Of a stretch of DNA of 64,000 nt, positions 7,538 to 20,795 are shown in pieces. Source of the DNA: DASQZT01 sp963728965. GTDB taxonomy: Bacteria > Acidobacteriota > Terriglobia > Bryobacterales > Bryobacteraceae. Location of the stretch: positions 124,001-188,000 of the forward strand of contig CAVSMH010000005.1 in assembly GCA_963728965.1 (NCBI GenBank), given 5' to 3'. The position numbers were made by a program, and so were the translations under genes. Numbering within the stretch: position 1 is the first letter of the stretch; every line of letters begins with the position of its first letter. The notes beneath the pieces were generated by a model that saw nothing but the letters and a program-made list of their open reading frames with translations, searched no databases and was not told the DNA's origin.

Positions 7538-10500
7538 ATGCGTCCCCTCGGGACGGTCGCCGTCCTGGTTCTCACAACCGCTTTGGCCTGCGCTCAGCTT
7601 CGCGTCGATACCGGCGAGCTGACCGGCACCGTGCGCGGGGAAAACGAAAAACCCATCGCCAATGCCCGCGTCACCGCCCGCAACGCCGATCGCGGCATTT
7701 CGCAGTCCACCCTGACCGACGCCGCCGGCGTCTACCGCTTGCCCCTGCTGCAGCCCACCGCCTACCTCGTCGAAATCGCCGCCCCCGGCTACGCCGTCGA
7801 GTCCTTTCCCGATATTCCAATCAACGTCGGCGACGCCGTCCGGCTCGATGCCAACCTGGCTTTCACTCCGGCCCGCTTTCAAACCACTGTGGAAGCCACC
7901 GCGCTCCCCATCGACTTCACCCGCACCCACCAGGCCACCAATCTCACTTCCGCGCAGGTCGAAAACCTGCCCATCAACCAGCGAAACTACCTCAATTTCG
8001 CCCTGCTCACGCCCGGCGTCAGCGAATCCGAAACCGTCGCCAACGCGTTCGATTTCCGCGAGCCCGTCGCTCCGACTTCCGGCATGAGCTTCGCCGGCAG
8101 TAATGGACGCGGCAATTCGTTCTCCATCGACGGCATCGAGAACAACACCAATACCGGCAGCGTTCGCCTCTCCCTCCCGCAGGCCGCGGTGCAGGAATTT
8201 CAGGTCAACCGCAACGCCTATCCCGCCGAGTACGGCGGCGCCTACGGCGGCACCCTCAACATCGTCTCCAAAGCCGGCACCAACCAGTTTCACGCCGGGC
8301 TCTTCGGCTTTCTGCGGCAGCGCGAGCTCCAGGCCCGTAACTATTTCGACCCCACCCGCTCCGCCTACACCCGCCAGCAGTCCGGCGCCAGTGCCGGCGG
8401 CCCCGTCCGCAAAGACCGCCTCTACTTCTACACCGCCTTCGAACGCCTCGACCGTCACGAGTCCGCGTTCGTCCCCCTGCTCACCGACCCCTCGTTTCTT
8501 ACCAGCCTCACGCCCGGCCAGCAGCAGATCGTCTCCGCCCTCGAAACCACCGGCGATCCGCAGTTGGCCGGCATCGCCGCGGCCATGCGCGGCATCCTCA
8601 CTCCCTCCGCGAATCCCCAGGTGCCCGCGCTGTTCCGCGCCAACAGCGGCGTCTTCCCGTTCCAGGAGGCCGACTCCACCGGCTCGCTCCGCCTCGATGC
8701 CCCCCTCTCTCCCAACCGCACTCTCTTCTTCCGCCTCAATGGCGCTGGCAGCGATATCCAAAACAGCCGCTCCGGCGCCCAATACGGCTTCACGCGCGGC
8801 AACACCGCCTCCACTGTCGGCGGCACCGCCATGGTGAGTTACTCCCAGCGCTGGACTCCCCAGTGGACCGCCGTCACCCGCCTCGCCTTCGCCTACGAAG
8901 GCATTCGCCTCGAACCCATCGACCCCTTCGGTCCCGCCATCGACATCGGCGGCTTCGGCGCCTTCGGCCGCGATCAGATCTACCCCTTCCAGAAATACGA
9001 ACGCCACATCCAGATCCAGCAGGGCTTCGACTACTTCCGCGGACGCCACTCGCTCAAATTCGGCGTCGATCTCGACCCCCTCCGCGGCAACGGCCGGCTC
9101 GACAGCTCCATGGCCGGCGATTTCGTCTTCGGCGAGTTCATCCCGCTCTCGTCCTTGCTTGCCGGCGTGAATCCCGCCCTCCCCGCCGCCACCGCCGCGG
9201 CCTTGGGCGCCATCGGCGGACCCGCCCTGGCCGCCCGCCTCGATGAACCCATCAACAGCCTCCAGGCCTACGCCTTGGGACTCCCCGCCGCCTACGTCCA
9301 AGGCTTCGGCGACGGCAATGTGGCCTCCTCCTGGCAGCAGCACGTCAGCGCGTTTGTCGAGGAGGGCTACCGCGTCAACCCCAGCCTCACCGTGAACGCC
9401 GGCCTCCGGTTCCAATACGACGCCACCTCCCGTTTTCCCGCGCAGCACTTCTTCGATCCCCGCTTCGGCTTCGCCTGGAGCCCCCGCCGCAGCAGCCGCC
9501 TCGTGGTGCGCGGCGGTTACGGCCTCTACCACGGCTGGATCGATTCCCAAATCGTCTACCTGGCCAACGCCTTCCTGCCGCCGCTCAGTGTGAACTTGCT
9601 GTTCGTCCCCATCACCGGCCTCCCCGGCACCGTCAATCCGCTCACCGGCCTGCCGCTCACCTCCGTCGATATTTATCAGAGCCTGCTGGCGCGCGGCATC
9701 CTGGGACAGCGCCAGGTGCAGTTGTCCGATCTCATCCCGCTCGGCATCCGTGCCGGCTTCCGCTTTCCGGCGGGTGGCGGTCTCGACCCCGGCTACCGCA
9801 GCCCCGGCAGCCAGCAGGGAAGCTTGCAGGTGGAACGCTCTCTTGGCAACCTGGTGCTCTCCGCCGGATACGACTTCGTGCGCGTCGCCCATCTCCCCCG
9901 CTTCCGCGATCACAACCTCTACCAGGCCGGCACCCGCCCCGACGGCTCTCCCATCTTCGGCCGCTTCGATCCCACCCTGTTCAACGATTTCGTGGTCGAA
10001 GGCTCCGGAAACGCCTTCTACCATGCGCTGGTGCTCCAGGCCAACAAGCGCTTCGGCAACCGCTGGGCCCTCAACGCGCATTACACCTTCAGCCGCGCCA
10101 TCGACGATGTTTCCGATTTCGACGCCAACTTCGCCCCCGCCAACCAGCTCGACTCCCGCGGCGACCGCGGCCTCTCCACCTTCCACCAGAAGCACCGCTT
10201 CACCGCCAGCGCGGTCCACGAAACGACGTCCGGCTGGACCTTCGCCCCCATTGTTAGCGCCGCGTCGTTCCGCCCCTTCAACGTGCTTACCGGCTACGAT
10301 AATCTCGGCGATGGCCAGGTCTACACGCACCGTCCCTGGGGCTTGGGCCGCAATGTCGGCATCGGCCCCGGCTCGTTCGCGATCGATGGCCGCGTGGCCC
10401 GCAAGGTGCGTCTCGGCCGCGACTCCCCGGCCAACCTCCAGCTCGTCGCGGAGGTCTTCAACCTGCTCAACCACACCAATTTCGGAGCGGTCAACAACAT

Positions 10501-10633
10501 CGTCGGCGCCACGCCCCTGGCGGCATTGCCGCATCCCCTCACCGCGCGCCGCGGCGACCCCGTGAGCCCGCTTTCGTACACCTCCGCCAGGGCGCCGCGA
10601 CAGTTTCAGTTCGGTTTGAAAGTGGGATTCTAA
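7538..10633 (+). CDS. Oar-like TonB-dependent outer-membrane receptor
   Basis: The 1031-residue protein starts at the ATG giving MRPLGTVAVLVLTTALACAQ, a clean signal peptide. Residues about 25-105 form a carboxypeptidase-regulatory-like beta-sandwich (TGELTGTVRGENEKPIANAR...GVYRLPLLQPTAY). A plug domain follows with NLPINQRNYLNFALLTPGV and SFSIDGIENN. The rest is a long beta-barrel with YPAEYGGAYGGTLNIVSK and SFADYTF-like strands, ending in the aromatic VGF expected of BAM substrates. Oar-like receptors are abundant in Acidobacteriota and are thought to take up oligomeric nutrients or handle secreted proteins; the ligand is unknown. Third codon positions are strikingly C-rich. Only 10 bases separate it from the FAD oxidoreductase gene, suggesting cotranscription. 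Confidence 0.93.
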   Translation: MRPLGTVAVLVLTTALACAQLRVDTGELTGTVRGENEKPIANARVTARNADRGISQSTLTDAAGVYRLPLLQPTAYLVEIAAPGYAVESFPDIPINVGDAVRLDANLAFTPARFQTTVEATALPIDFTRTHQATNLTSAQVENLPINQRNYLNFALLTPGVSESETVANAFDFREPVAPTSGMSFAGSNGRGNSFSIDGIENNTNTGSVRLSLPQAAVQEFQVNRNAYPAEYGGAYGGTLNIVSKAGTNQFHAGLFGFLRQRELQARNYFDPTRSAYTRQQSGASAGGPVRKDRLYFYTAFERLDRHESAFVPLLTDPSFLTSLTPGQQQIVSALETTGDPQLAGIAAAMRGILTPSANPQVPALFRANSGVFPFQEADSTGSLRLDAPLSPNRTLFFRLNGAGSDIQNSRSGAQYGFTRGNTASTVGGTAMVSYSQRWTPQWTAVTRLAFAYEGIRLEPIDPFGPAIDIGGFGAFGRDQIYPFQKYERHIQIQQGFDYFRGRHSLKFGVDLDPLRGNGRLDSSMAGDFVFGEFIPLSSLLAGVNPALPAATAAALGAIGGPALAARLDEPINSLQAYALGLPAAYVQGFGDGNVASSWQQHVSAFVEEGYRVNPSLTVNAGLRFQYDATSRFPAQHFFDPRFGFAWSPRRSSRLVVRGGYGLYHGWIDSQIVYLANAFLPPLSVNLLFVPITGLPGTVNPLTGLPLTSVDIYQSLLARGILGQRQVQLSDLIPLGIRAGFRFPAGGGLDPGYRSPGSQQGSLQVERSLGNLVLSAGYDFVRVAHLPRFRDHNLYQAGTRPDGSPIFGRFDPTLFNDFVVEGSGNAFYHALVLQANKRFGNRWALNAHYTFSRAIDDVSDFDANFAPANQLDSRGDRGLSTFHQKHRFTASAVHETTSGWTFAPIVSAASFRPFNVLTGYDNLGDGQVYTHRPWGLGRNVGIGPGSFAIDGRVARKVRLGRDSPANLQLVAEVFNLLNHTNFGAVNNIVGATPLAALPHPLTARRGDPVSPLSYTSARAPRQFQFGLKVGF

Positions 10634-10643
10634 GGAGACCCCC

Positions 10644-12782
10644 ATGAACGGCAGACGGAAGATCGCCATCCTCGGAGGCGGCGTGGGCGCCATGACCACC
10701 GCCTATGAAATCACCAATCAACCGGGATGGCAGGACCACTACGAGGTCAGCCTCTACACGCTCGGCTGGCGCCTCGGCGGCAAGGGCGCCACCGGCCGCA
10801 ATGCCGAAATCGCCGATCGCATCGAAGAGCACGGCCTGCACGTCTGGTTCGGATTCTACGAGAATGCCTTCCAGATGATGCGCCACGTCTACGACGAAAT
10901 GTCCGCCCTGGACCTGGCGCCCGCCTCCCCTTTGCAGAGCTGCTTCGATGCCTTCCAGCCGCACGACCGCATCTGCGCCTACAGCCAGAATGGCGACGCC
11001 TGGTTCACCGATTTCCCCGTCCGCCCGGGCCTGCCCGGAGACGACCGGCTCTTTCGTACCGACAGCGCCGCCGCCCCACCCACCCCCGCCGAATACATGC
11101 CCTCCATCTTCAACTGGATGCACGACGAGCTCAACCGGGCGTCGGGCAGCCGCGGCGCGGCGGTCACCGGTGCCGATGTCCCCATGTCCGTCCGCGCCGT
11201 GCTTCGCCTGCTCCGGATTCCGCTCGATCTGAAGTCGGGCATCGTGGATGCGCTCATGCGCGCCTGCAAGGCCATCGTCGGCATCGCCGGCTGGCACGCC
11301 TCGCGGCTGCACCAGACCGCCCTCGTCACCCTACTCGATCATTTCCGCCAACGCGTCTTCGACGCCATCGCCCACCGCGCCGGCCAGGACCCCACCCTGA
11401 TGCACCTGCTGTACACCATCGACCTGTACGGCTCCATGGCCCGCGGCTTCATCGACGACGACATCATCAACCGCGGCTTCGAATCCATCGATGGCTACAA
11501 CCTGAAGGACTGGCTGGCGAAGCACGGCGCCGTCTATCCGCTTTCGCCCCTCGTATTGGGTGCCTACGATCCGTGCTTCGCGTATGAGAACGGCGATTTT
11601 TCCAAGCCCAATATCGCCGCCGGCACCGCCATTCGCGGCCACCTGCGCCTCACCTTCACCTACCACGGCCACGTCGCCTGGACCATGCAGGCCGGCATGG
11701 GCGATACCATCTTCGGCCCGCTCTACCTGGTCTTGAAGAACCGCGGCGTGCGTTTCCGTTTCTTCCAGCGGGTGCGCGACCTCGGTCTCTCCCCCGATGG
11801 CCGCGCCATCGATTCCCTCGCGATCGAACCGCAGGCCAGCCTGGGCGGTCCTGAATACGCCCCGCTGGTCTCCGTCAAGGGCCTTCCATGCTGGCCCTCC
11901 AAGCCCCTCTACGGCCAGTTGGAGGATTACGAAGATCCGCGCCTCCTGGAGCGTTCCGCGCCGCGTGGGTCGATGGGGCATCCCAACACCGTTCTGTCCC
12001 GCGGACGCGATTTCGACGATGTGGTGCTGGCTATCCCGGTGAGCGTGCTGCCTTCCATCTGCGGCCGCCTGATCGCCCGCGATCCGCGCTGGGCCGCCAT
12101 GGTGAACCGCCTCGCTACCGTGCCCACCCAGGCGATCCAGCTCTGGTTGAAGAAGAGCGCCGCCGCCATGGGATGGGATGGCGGCGCCCCCTGGCCGGAG
12201 TACAACCGCGGCATCGCCTGCGGCTACGTCGAGCCCTTCGACAGCGTCGCCGATTTCAGCCACGTCATCCCGTACGAACGTTGGGAACCGGAGGACGGCG
12301 TGCGCCACGTCGCCTACTTCTGCAATGCCATGGCTCCGGCCGGCGATCCGGAAGACCAGGAGGCGCAGACCCGCCGCGTCCACGCCAACGCCGTGTCGTT
12401 CCTGACGGATCACCTCCGCGCGCTCTTCCCCACCGGAACCCTGGGCCAGTCCGAAGAGCTGGATTGGGACCTGCTCGTCGATCGCGAAAACCGGATGGGC
12501 AGCGATCGTCTCGCCGCCCAGTACGTCCGCGCCAACACCGACCCCACCGAGTTGTACGTCCAGACCCTCGCCGGCACCAATCAGTTCCGCCTCGCGCCCG
12601 ATCAGTCCGGTTTCGCCAACCTCTACCTGGCCGGCGATTGGACCGACAACGAAATCAACGTCGGCTGCGTCGAAGCGGCCGTCATTGCGGGGCGGACCGC
12701 CGCCAAGGCCATTTGCGGGCTGCCCAGGAAAATCTACTGCTCCACCCGATGGAGAGCCGCCGCCGCGACAGGAGGCCCCTAG
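10644..12782 (+). CDS. FAD/NAD(P)-binding oxidoreductase of the amine-oxidase/phytoene-desaturase superfamily
   Basis: The 712-residue protein opens with KIAILGGGVGAMTTAYEI, a dinucleotide-binding Rossmann motif. A LGGKGATGRNAEIADRIEEH segment, typical of the flavin-containing amine-oxidase and carotenoid-desaturase superfamily, follows. The C-terminal FAD signature NLYLAGDWTDNEINVGCVEAAVIAG is intact. A ribosome-binding site, AAGGAGA, lies 6 bases before the ATG. At about 700 residues it is longer than classical desaturases and belongs to a group of large NAD(P)-binding proteins of unknown substrate. There is no N-terminal signal, so it is probably cytosolic or membrane-peripheral. It sits between an Oar receptor and a membrane protein whose ATG directly follows its stop, so the two enzyme-side genes are very likely coupled. 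Confidence 0.85.
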   Translation: MNGRRKIAILGGGVGAMTTAYEITNQPGWQDHYEVSLYTLGWRLGGKGATGRNAEIADRIEEHGLHVWFGFYENAFQMMRHVYDEMSALDLAPASPLQSCFDAFQPHDRICAYSQNGDAWFTDFPVRPGLPGDDRLFRTDSAAAPPTPAEYMPSIFNWMHDELNRASGSRGAAVTGADVPMSVRAVLRLLRIPLDLKSGIVDALMRACKAIVGIAGWHASRLHQTALVTLLDHFRQRVFDAIAHRAGQDPTLMHLLYTIDLYGSMARGFIDDDIINRGFESIDGYNLKDWLAKHGAVYPLSPLVLGAYDPCFAYENGDFSKPNIAAGTAIRGHLRLTFTYHGHVAWTMQAGMGDTIFGPLYLVLKNRGVRFRFFQRVRDLGLSPDGRAIDSLAIEPQASLGGPEYAPLVSVKGLPCWPSKPLYGQLEDYEDPRLLERSAPRGSMGHPNTVLSRGRDFDDVVLAIPVSVLPSICGRLIARDPRWAAMVNRLATVPTQAIQLWLKKSAAAMGWDGGAPWPEYNRGIACGYVEPFDSVADFSHVIPYERWEPEDGVRHVAYFCNAMAPAGDPEDQEAQTRRVHANAVSFLTDHLRALFPTGTLGQSEELDWDLLVDRENRMGSDRLAAQYVRANTDPTELYVQTLAGTNQFRLAPDQSGFANLYLAGDWTDNEINVGCVEAAVIAGRTAAKAICGLPRKIYCSTRWRAAAATGGP

Positions 12783-13682
12783 ATGGCCCACACCATCGAG
12801 TTCTGGCGCGACCTGGTCATGGCAAGGCTACCCCCCGCCTGGCAGGTCATCGAGCGCAATCACGCCATCACCGCCCAGTATGCCCGCTGGTATGCCGGGC
12901 ACCCCGGCATCTTCAAATGGGCGGGCATGGCGGCTTTCGCCTCCTACCGCGTGGGCATCGCGCTCACGCCCTACCTGATCGGCGTCTCCGAGAATTCGGA
13001 CCGCATGATGAGCGTGGAACGGATCGATCAGTCAAACGTCGCCCCCGAGCGCCTGCCCGATCTCGACCTGCTGCGCGCCACCAACACGGCTGTTTATGAA
13101 GACATCGGCTGGGCCCACGAAGCCTACGCCCAGGGCGGGCTGGCCGAAGTGGAACAGGCGGCGGGCTTGCCGCGCTACGCGGAACTGGTCGAAGGCTTCC
13201 GGCAGATCGATCGCGGCTGGCGGTTGCAGCACGGCCCGCACCCCGTCGCCACCGGCATCGACCTGGTCTGGACGGGCAACCAGGGGCTGCTTTTCCACGA
13301 ACAGTTTCGCATCATCCAGCCGAATCTGCGCGATCTGCGGCTCGACTTCGTGGTGTTCATCTCGGCCCTCACCATCCTCGAATTCTGGATCGACCCGCTG
13401 GCCGTCTTCCCCGACCGGCTGACCTGTTTCTTTCTGGCGATGCTGGTCTACGGCGGCTCCATGCTGCTGCGTACGCGTTCGCTGCCCGATTTCCGCATCT
13501 TCGAGCACCGCTGGTTCTGGATCACCGAACGCGCCCTGCCGCTGTGGCGGCGCCTCGACGAGGCCGGCGATGCCGAAGTCGCCGCCGGCATCCTCAATCT
13601 GAGCAACGCCGGGCCCGTGCCCGCCGCCCGCCTGCGCGATGCCCAGCGCGCCGCCGCGGCTACTTCTTCTGCAACGCCTTGA
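12783..13682 (+). CDS. Conserved hypothetical membrane-associated protein, partner of the FAD oxidoreductase
   Basis: The ATG follows the TAG of the oxidoreductase gene without a gap, and its AGGAGG ribosome-binding site lies inside that gene. The 299-residue product has no family I can name. It begins with an amphipathic helical region (EFWRDLVMARLPPAWQVIERNHAITAQYARWYAGHPG). A polar middle part carries several conserved-looking His and Glu residues (GWAHEAYAQGG, LLFHEQFRIIQPN). Near residues 190-235 there are two hydrophobic segments (FVVFISALTILEFWI and LTCFFLAMLVYGGSMLL), then a basic C-terminus. Translational coupling suggests a joint role with the flavoprotein. Its 3' end overlaps the convergent LolA-like gene by 23 bases. 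Confidence 0.8.
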   Translation: MAHTIEFWRDLVMARLPPAWQVIERNHAITAQYARWYAGHPGIFKWAGMAAFASYRVGIALTPYLIGVSENSDRMMSVERIDQSNVAPERLPDLDLLRATNTAVYEDIGWAHEAYAQGGLAEVEQAAGLPRYAELVEGFRQIDRGWRLQHGPHPVATGIDLVWTGNQGLLFHEQFRIIQPNLRDLRLDFVVFISALTILEFWIDPLAVFPDRLTCFFLAMLVYGGSMLLRTRSLPDFRIFEHRWFWITERALPLWRRLDEAGDAEVAAGILNLSNAGPVPAARLRDAQRAAAATSSATP

Positions 13683-14424
13683 TCTCCGCGGGCATCACGA
13701 ACTTCTCCGGCGGAATCGCGGCGTTGTGCTGGACCTTGTCCACCGTGATTACGATATCCTGCCCGGCCGCGTGCATGGTGGCTTTGTGCGCCACCAGCAG
13801 GTCGCCTTCCTTGCGGTAATCGCTGAACGTCGATTGCGAGGTGATCTCGCCATTGGGGCTCTTCACCGTGGCCAGCACCCGCACCAGCAGGTTGGTCTGC
13901 TTGTCGAACCAGCGCGTCTGCGGGCTGCCGGTCTTGCGCGACAGAGTGACCTTATAACAGTCCTTGCCATCCACCTGTTCGACCCCGGTGGTTTCCACCT
14001 TTTGGAAAATCTCCCGCCAGCGCGCGTCGGCGTGAAATTTGCCGGTTTCCAGGGCTTCGGCCTTCTCATCGCCCTCTTTGATGTGCGGCCCCTGCACCGC
14101 CGACAGGGTCCACGCGGCGGCGCCGTCGGAAGCGTCCTGAATCGTGCCCACCCCCTCGATGGTCATTTCCACCAGGTGCTTGTCCGGTTCGGCGGCGTAG
14201 GAAACCATGTTCCCCTTCAGCCCCATGGCCGGGAACTCCATCGTGCCGGTGGTCACCTCGGTGTGCACCTTGGCATAGGCCGCCTTGCCGCCGGTCGCCT
14301 CCACGTATTTGTCGAGAATCGTCTCTGCCTTCGGCAGGTCGTCGGCCGCCGCCAGCATGCCGGCCGCGGCGCACAGCGCGGCCGCGCCGATCCAAAACTT
14401 CCGTTGCACTTCCCCATGACCCAT
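13660..14424 (-). CDS. Secreted LolA-like/outer-membrane lipoprotein-sorting-type protein
   Basis: The 254-residue product starts at ATG 14424 (MGHGEVQRKFWIGAAALCAAAGMLAAADD), giving a signal peptide. The mature part begins LPKAETILDKYVEATGGKAAYAK, the typical opening of acidobacterial proteins with a LolA-like half-barrel. Later come WREIFQKVETTGVEQVDGKDCYKV and TRWFDKQTNLLVRV, also typical of that fold. Homologs are found fused or adjacent to proteases. Binding of a hydrophobic ligand is possible but not shown. It is the last gene of the minus-strand unit that starts with the large kinase and lies 11 bases after the S41 protease gene. Confidence 0.75.
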   Translation of the reverse strand: MGHGEVQRKFWIGAAALCAAAGMLAAADDLPKAETILDKYVEATGGKAAYAKVHTEVTTGTMEFPAMGLKGNMVSYAAEPDKHLVEMTIEGVGTIQDASDGAAAWTLSAVQGPHIKEGDEKAEALETGKFHADARWREIFQKVETTGVEQVDGKDCYKVTLSRKTGSPQTRWFDKQTNLLVRVLATVKSPNGEITSQSTFSDYRKEGDLLVAHKATMHAAGQDIVITVDKVQHNAAIPPEKFVMPAEIKALQKK

Positions 14425-14435
14425 GATTGTCGTCC

Positions 14436-15722
14436 TCACTTCTTCTGTTGCTCGATCCACTCGACGGCGGCATCGAGCGCCCGGTCCTTGCCCGCCAGGA
14501 GCGTTTCCCGCGTCGGCCCCACGGCGGCATCCGGGATCACGCCGATGCCTTCGAGCGGCTTGCCGCTGGCCGAGATGTAGTTGGCGATGGCGTACTGAAA
14601 CCCATCGCCGGTGGGCAGTCGCTCGATGATGGAGGGCAGTGCGGCGCCCGCCGTCCGCGTTCCGAAAATCCGCGCGCGATGGATGTCCTTCAGCCCACCC
14701 GCGAAGATCTCCGCGGTCGATGCCGAACACCCGTCCACCAGAATGGCGAGCGGTCCGCGAAACGGCTCCGGGCGCGGAAACACTACGAATTTGATGGTGG
14801 CCTCGCGCAGGTATTCCTTGCCGAGTTCCAGGCCCTGGTGGTCGATGAACCAGCCCGCGACGCCCATCGCCAGGCCGCCGATGCCTCCGGGATTGCCGCG
14901 CAGGTCGATGATGAAACCCTGGCAGCCGCGGCATCCGGTGACGGCGTCTCCGAAGGTCTTCAACAGGCTCTCGGCGTCCATGAACAGGTTGAACCGCAGG
15001 TAGGCGACTTCGGGCCGCACCTTGCGCCACTCCGCCCAGACGTAGCTCGCCGGCAGGTTGCCGAAGCGCACCAGCTTGCCGCGGGGCAGGGCGCGCTCTA
15101 CCTCCAGGCCGACCGACCGGCGGGCGCCGTCCACAAACTCGAGATGCGCCGGGCTGCCTGGCTTTCCCTGGCACCGCGCCAGAACGGCGCGGGTGAGCCG
15201 GAGATCCAGCAGCGTGGAGGCCTGGTACTGTTCCTGGACCCGGCGAATCAGCGGCGCGATCTCTTCGCCGTTGGCGCGCACGATTTCCCAACCCGGCTTG
15301 ACCCCGCGTTCCGCCGCCGGCGATCCCGCCTCCACCTCGGTCACCAGCGCCCGGCTGTCGATCACCCGCACGTCGAAGCCGGTGTCCGCGGCGCTTCCGC
15401 CGGTTTCATCGAGGGCCTGGTACAGGTCTCCGGGCAGGATGCCGAAGTGGGTCTGCTGGAGCCGCGCCAGCAGGGCCGACATGGCGGCACGGGCTTCGTC
15501 GGCGGTGCGCGCCCGGTCCACTCTGGGGCGCAGTTCGTCGTGCACCGCCTGCCAGTCCAGCCCGCCCAGCGTGGGGTCCCAATGCTTCGCCTGCACCGTC
15601 TTCCAGACGTGCTCGAAGGCGTCCGCGTAGAGGCGCCGGTCGCTCTCCGCGAGGTTCTGCTGGGCCGCGGCGAAGCCCCAGCAGGCCGCCGCCAGAAGCA
15701 GGTACCGCGCCGCGCGAGACAT
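14436..15722 (-). CDS. S41-family (C-terminal-processing/tricorn-like) serine protease with PDZ domain
   Basis: The 428-residue protein begins with signal peptide MSRAARYLLLAAACWGFAAA and so acts outside the cytoplasm. Residues about 30-105 are helical, and 110-215 form a PDZ domain (GFDVRVIDSRALVTEVEAGSPA, VKPGWEIVRANG). The catalytic core carries GFIIDLRGNPGG (269-280) and DGCSASTAEIFAGGLKD, with the nucleophile expected at Ser335. At the site where Tsp/CtpA enzymes have the general-base Lys (T-x-G-K-G) this protein has GTRTAGAA. It therefore lacks the usual Lys and resembles the tricorn/IRBP branch. It lies 7 bases downstream of the decarboxylase-fold-like gene in the same unit. Confidence 0.9.
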   Translation of the reverse strand: MSRAARYLLLAAACWGFAAAQQNLAESDRRLYADAFEHVWKTVQAKHWDPTLGGLDWQAVHDELRPRVDRARTADEARAAMSALLARLQQTHFGILPGDLYQALDETGGSAADTGFDVRVIDSRALVTEVEAGSPAAERGVKPGWEIVRANGEEIAPLIRRVQEQYQASTLLDLRLTRAVLARCQGKPGSPAHLEFVDGARRSVGLEVERALPRGKLVRFGNLPASYVWAEWRKVRPEVAYLRFNLFMDAESLLKTFGDAVTGCRGCQGFIIDLRGNPGGIGGLAMGVAGWFIDHQGLELGKEYLREATIKFVVFPRPEPFRGPLAILVDGCSASTAEIFAGGLKDIHRARIFGTRTAGAALPSIIERLPTGDGFQYAIANYISASGKPLEGIGVIPDAAVGPTRETLLAGKDRALDAAVEWIEQQKK

Positions 15723-15729
15723 GCCTTGA

Positions 15730-16724
15730 CTATAACGTATTTAAGGATCCGGTCCGGCCGGGCGACCCCCTGCCGCCGTAGCGCTTTATATCGGGTAAGT
15801 CAGCGGGTTCGCGCTGCGCTTCCGCGTCGGGGCGAATCACCGATTTGGGAAAGGGGCCGGCGGTTTCCCACGGCAGGATCAGGCGGGCCGCGCCAAATAC
15901 CGAACAGTCGTAGCCGGGGATCTGATACCGGCCGGCGGGCAAACCGGGGAGGCCCGCGCCCGCTTCGAGACTTACTTCGAGAGGCTGGATGCAGGCGTTT
16001 TCCCAGTCCCAGGCCAGGTACGTGAAGACGGACGGTTCGAGCAGGGTGCGGCTCACCAGCGGGCGGCTCATCCACTGCAAGGTCTGCTGGAAGTGCGGCA
16101 ACTCGCGCGGCGTGGTAGTCGCGCCGTACCCGCCGAAGGTGGCCTCCAAAACCGGCCGGCCGCCGAACGGCGGCGCGACCGCGTAAGAATCCTTGGTGAC
16201 GCGAATGGACGCCGGTTGTTTGGGATAGCCGACCAGGCGGCCCAGCAGGATGGGGAACAGCTCGCTCACATCCAGGCGCGTGGGCAGGATGAACGGGCCG
16301 GTCGCGTCCGCACTCTCATTGAGCAGGCGCACCGATGGGATGGCGATGATCGATTCCATGTAGTTCAGCGCGCCCACGCCCGGCCAGAGGATCTGGCGCA
16401 CGTCTTCCTGATAACCGGCGGCCAGGATCACCGGATGCCGGGCGGGATCGGTGTCCACCAGCGTCATGCCGTAGGAAGAGACGATGGTGAACAGGGTGTC
16501 CTTGGGGACCGCCAGCGTGATGAGGCATACGACGTAGCGGCCGGTGAAATCCAGCGCCGAGAAGGGCACCCAGGCGGGCGCGTGGCAGCGATGCGGATAG
16601 TACTCGCGGTGGCACAGCCAGTCGCTCCACAGATCGGGCGGGGGGGCCCTGCGCGAGCAGCGGGCCAGCGGCGCCAACATCCCGGCGCCGCCATGCGCGG
16701 CGCGTTGAAACAGGTGCGATTGCA

Positions 16725-16728
<4 letters not shown>
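15730..16728 (-). CDS. Hypothetical protein with weak resemblance to the acetoacetate-decarboxylase fold
   Basis: The 332-residue product begins MMQSHLFQRAAHGG at an ATG overlapping the kinase stop codon by four bases (ATGA), so translation is probably coupled. There is no signal peptide. The central part (VGALNYMESIIAIPSVRLL, then ILLGRLVGYPKQPASIRVTK at about 161-180) recalls the GRE-x-x-G-x-PK segment of acetoacetate-decarboxylase-like proteins, in which the Lys forms the Schiff base. This is a pattern impression, and the family is not secure. The C-terminal region ends in a polar, disordered-looking tail. It is the second gene of a four-gene unit. Confidence 0.6.
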
Positions 16729-20684
<3,956 letters not shown>

Positions 20685-20795
20685 CGGCCGGCGATTCGCG
20701 GGTCACTACGGGCAAACCCCCGCTATGGCTGTTTGATTAGTAGGCAAGTGAAGGGCCACGGTGCGGTTTCCCCGGGTTGAGAGAGTGGACAGGGA

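Noticed and set aside
7532..10699. A minus-strand open frame of 1055 codons opposite the Oar gene
   Set aside because: The product is an Ala/Gly/Glu/Val string without domains. The plus frame has a signal peptide, a plug and a barrel. Absence of stops follows from C-rich third positions.
13600..16000. Possible replication origin at the apparent GC-skew switch
   Set aside because: No dnaA, dnaN or DnaA-box cluster is seen; the region is coding throughout.
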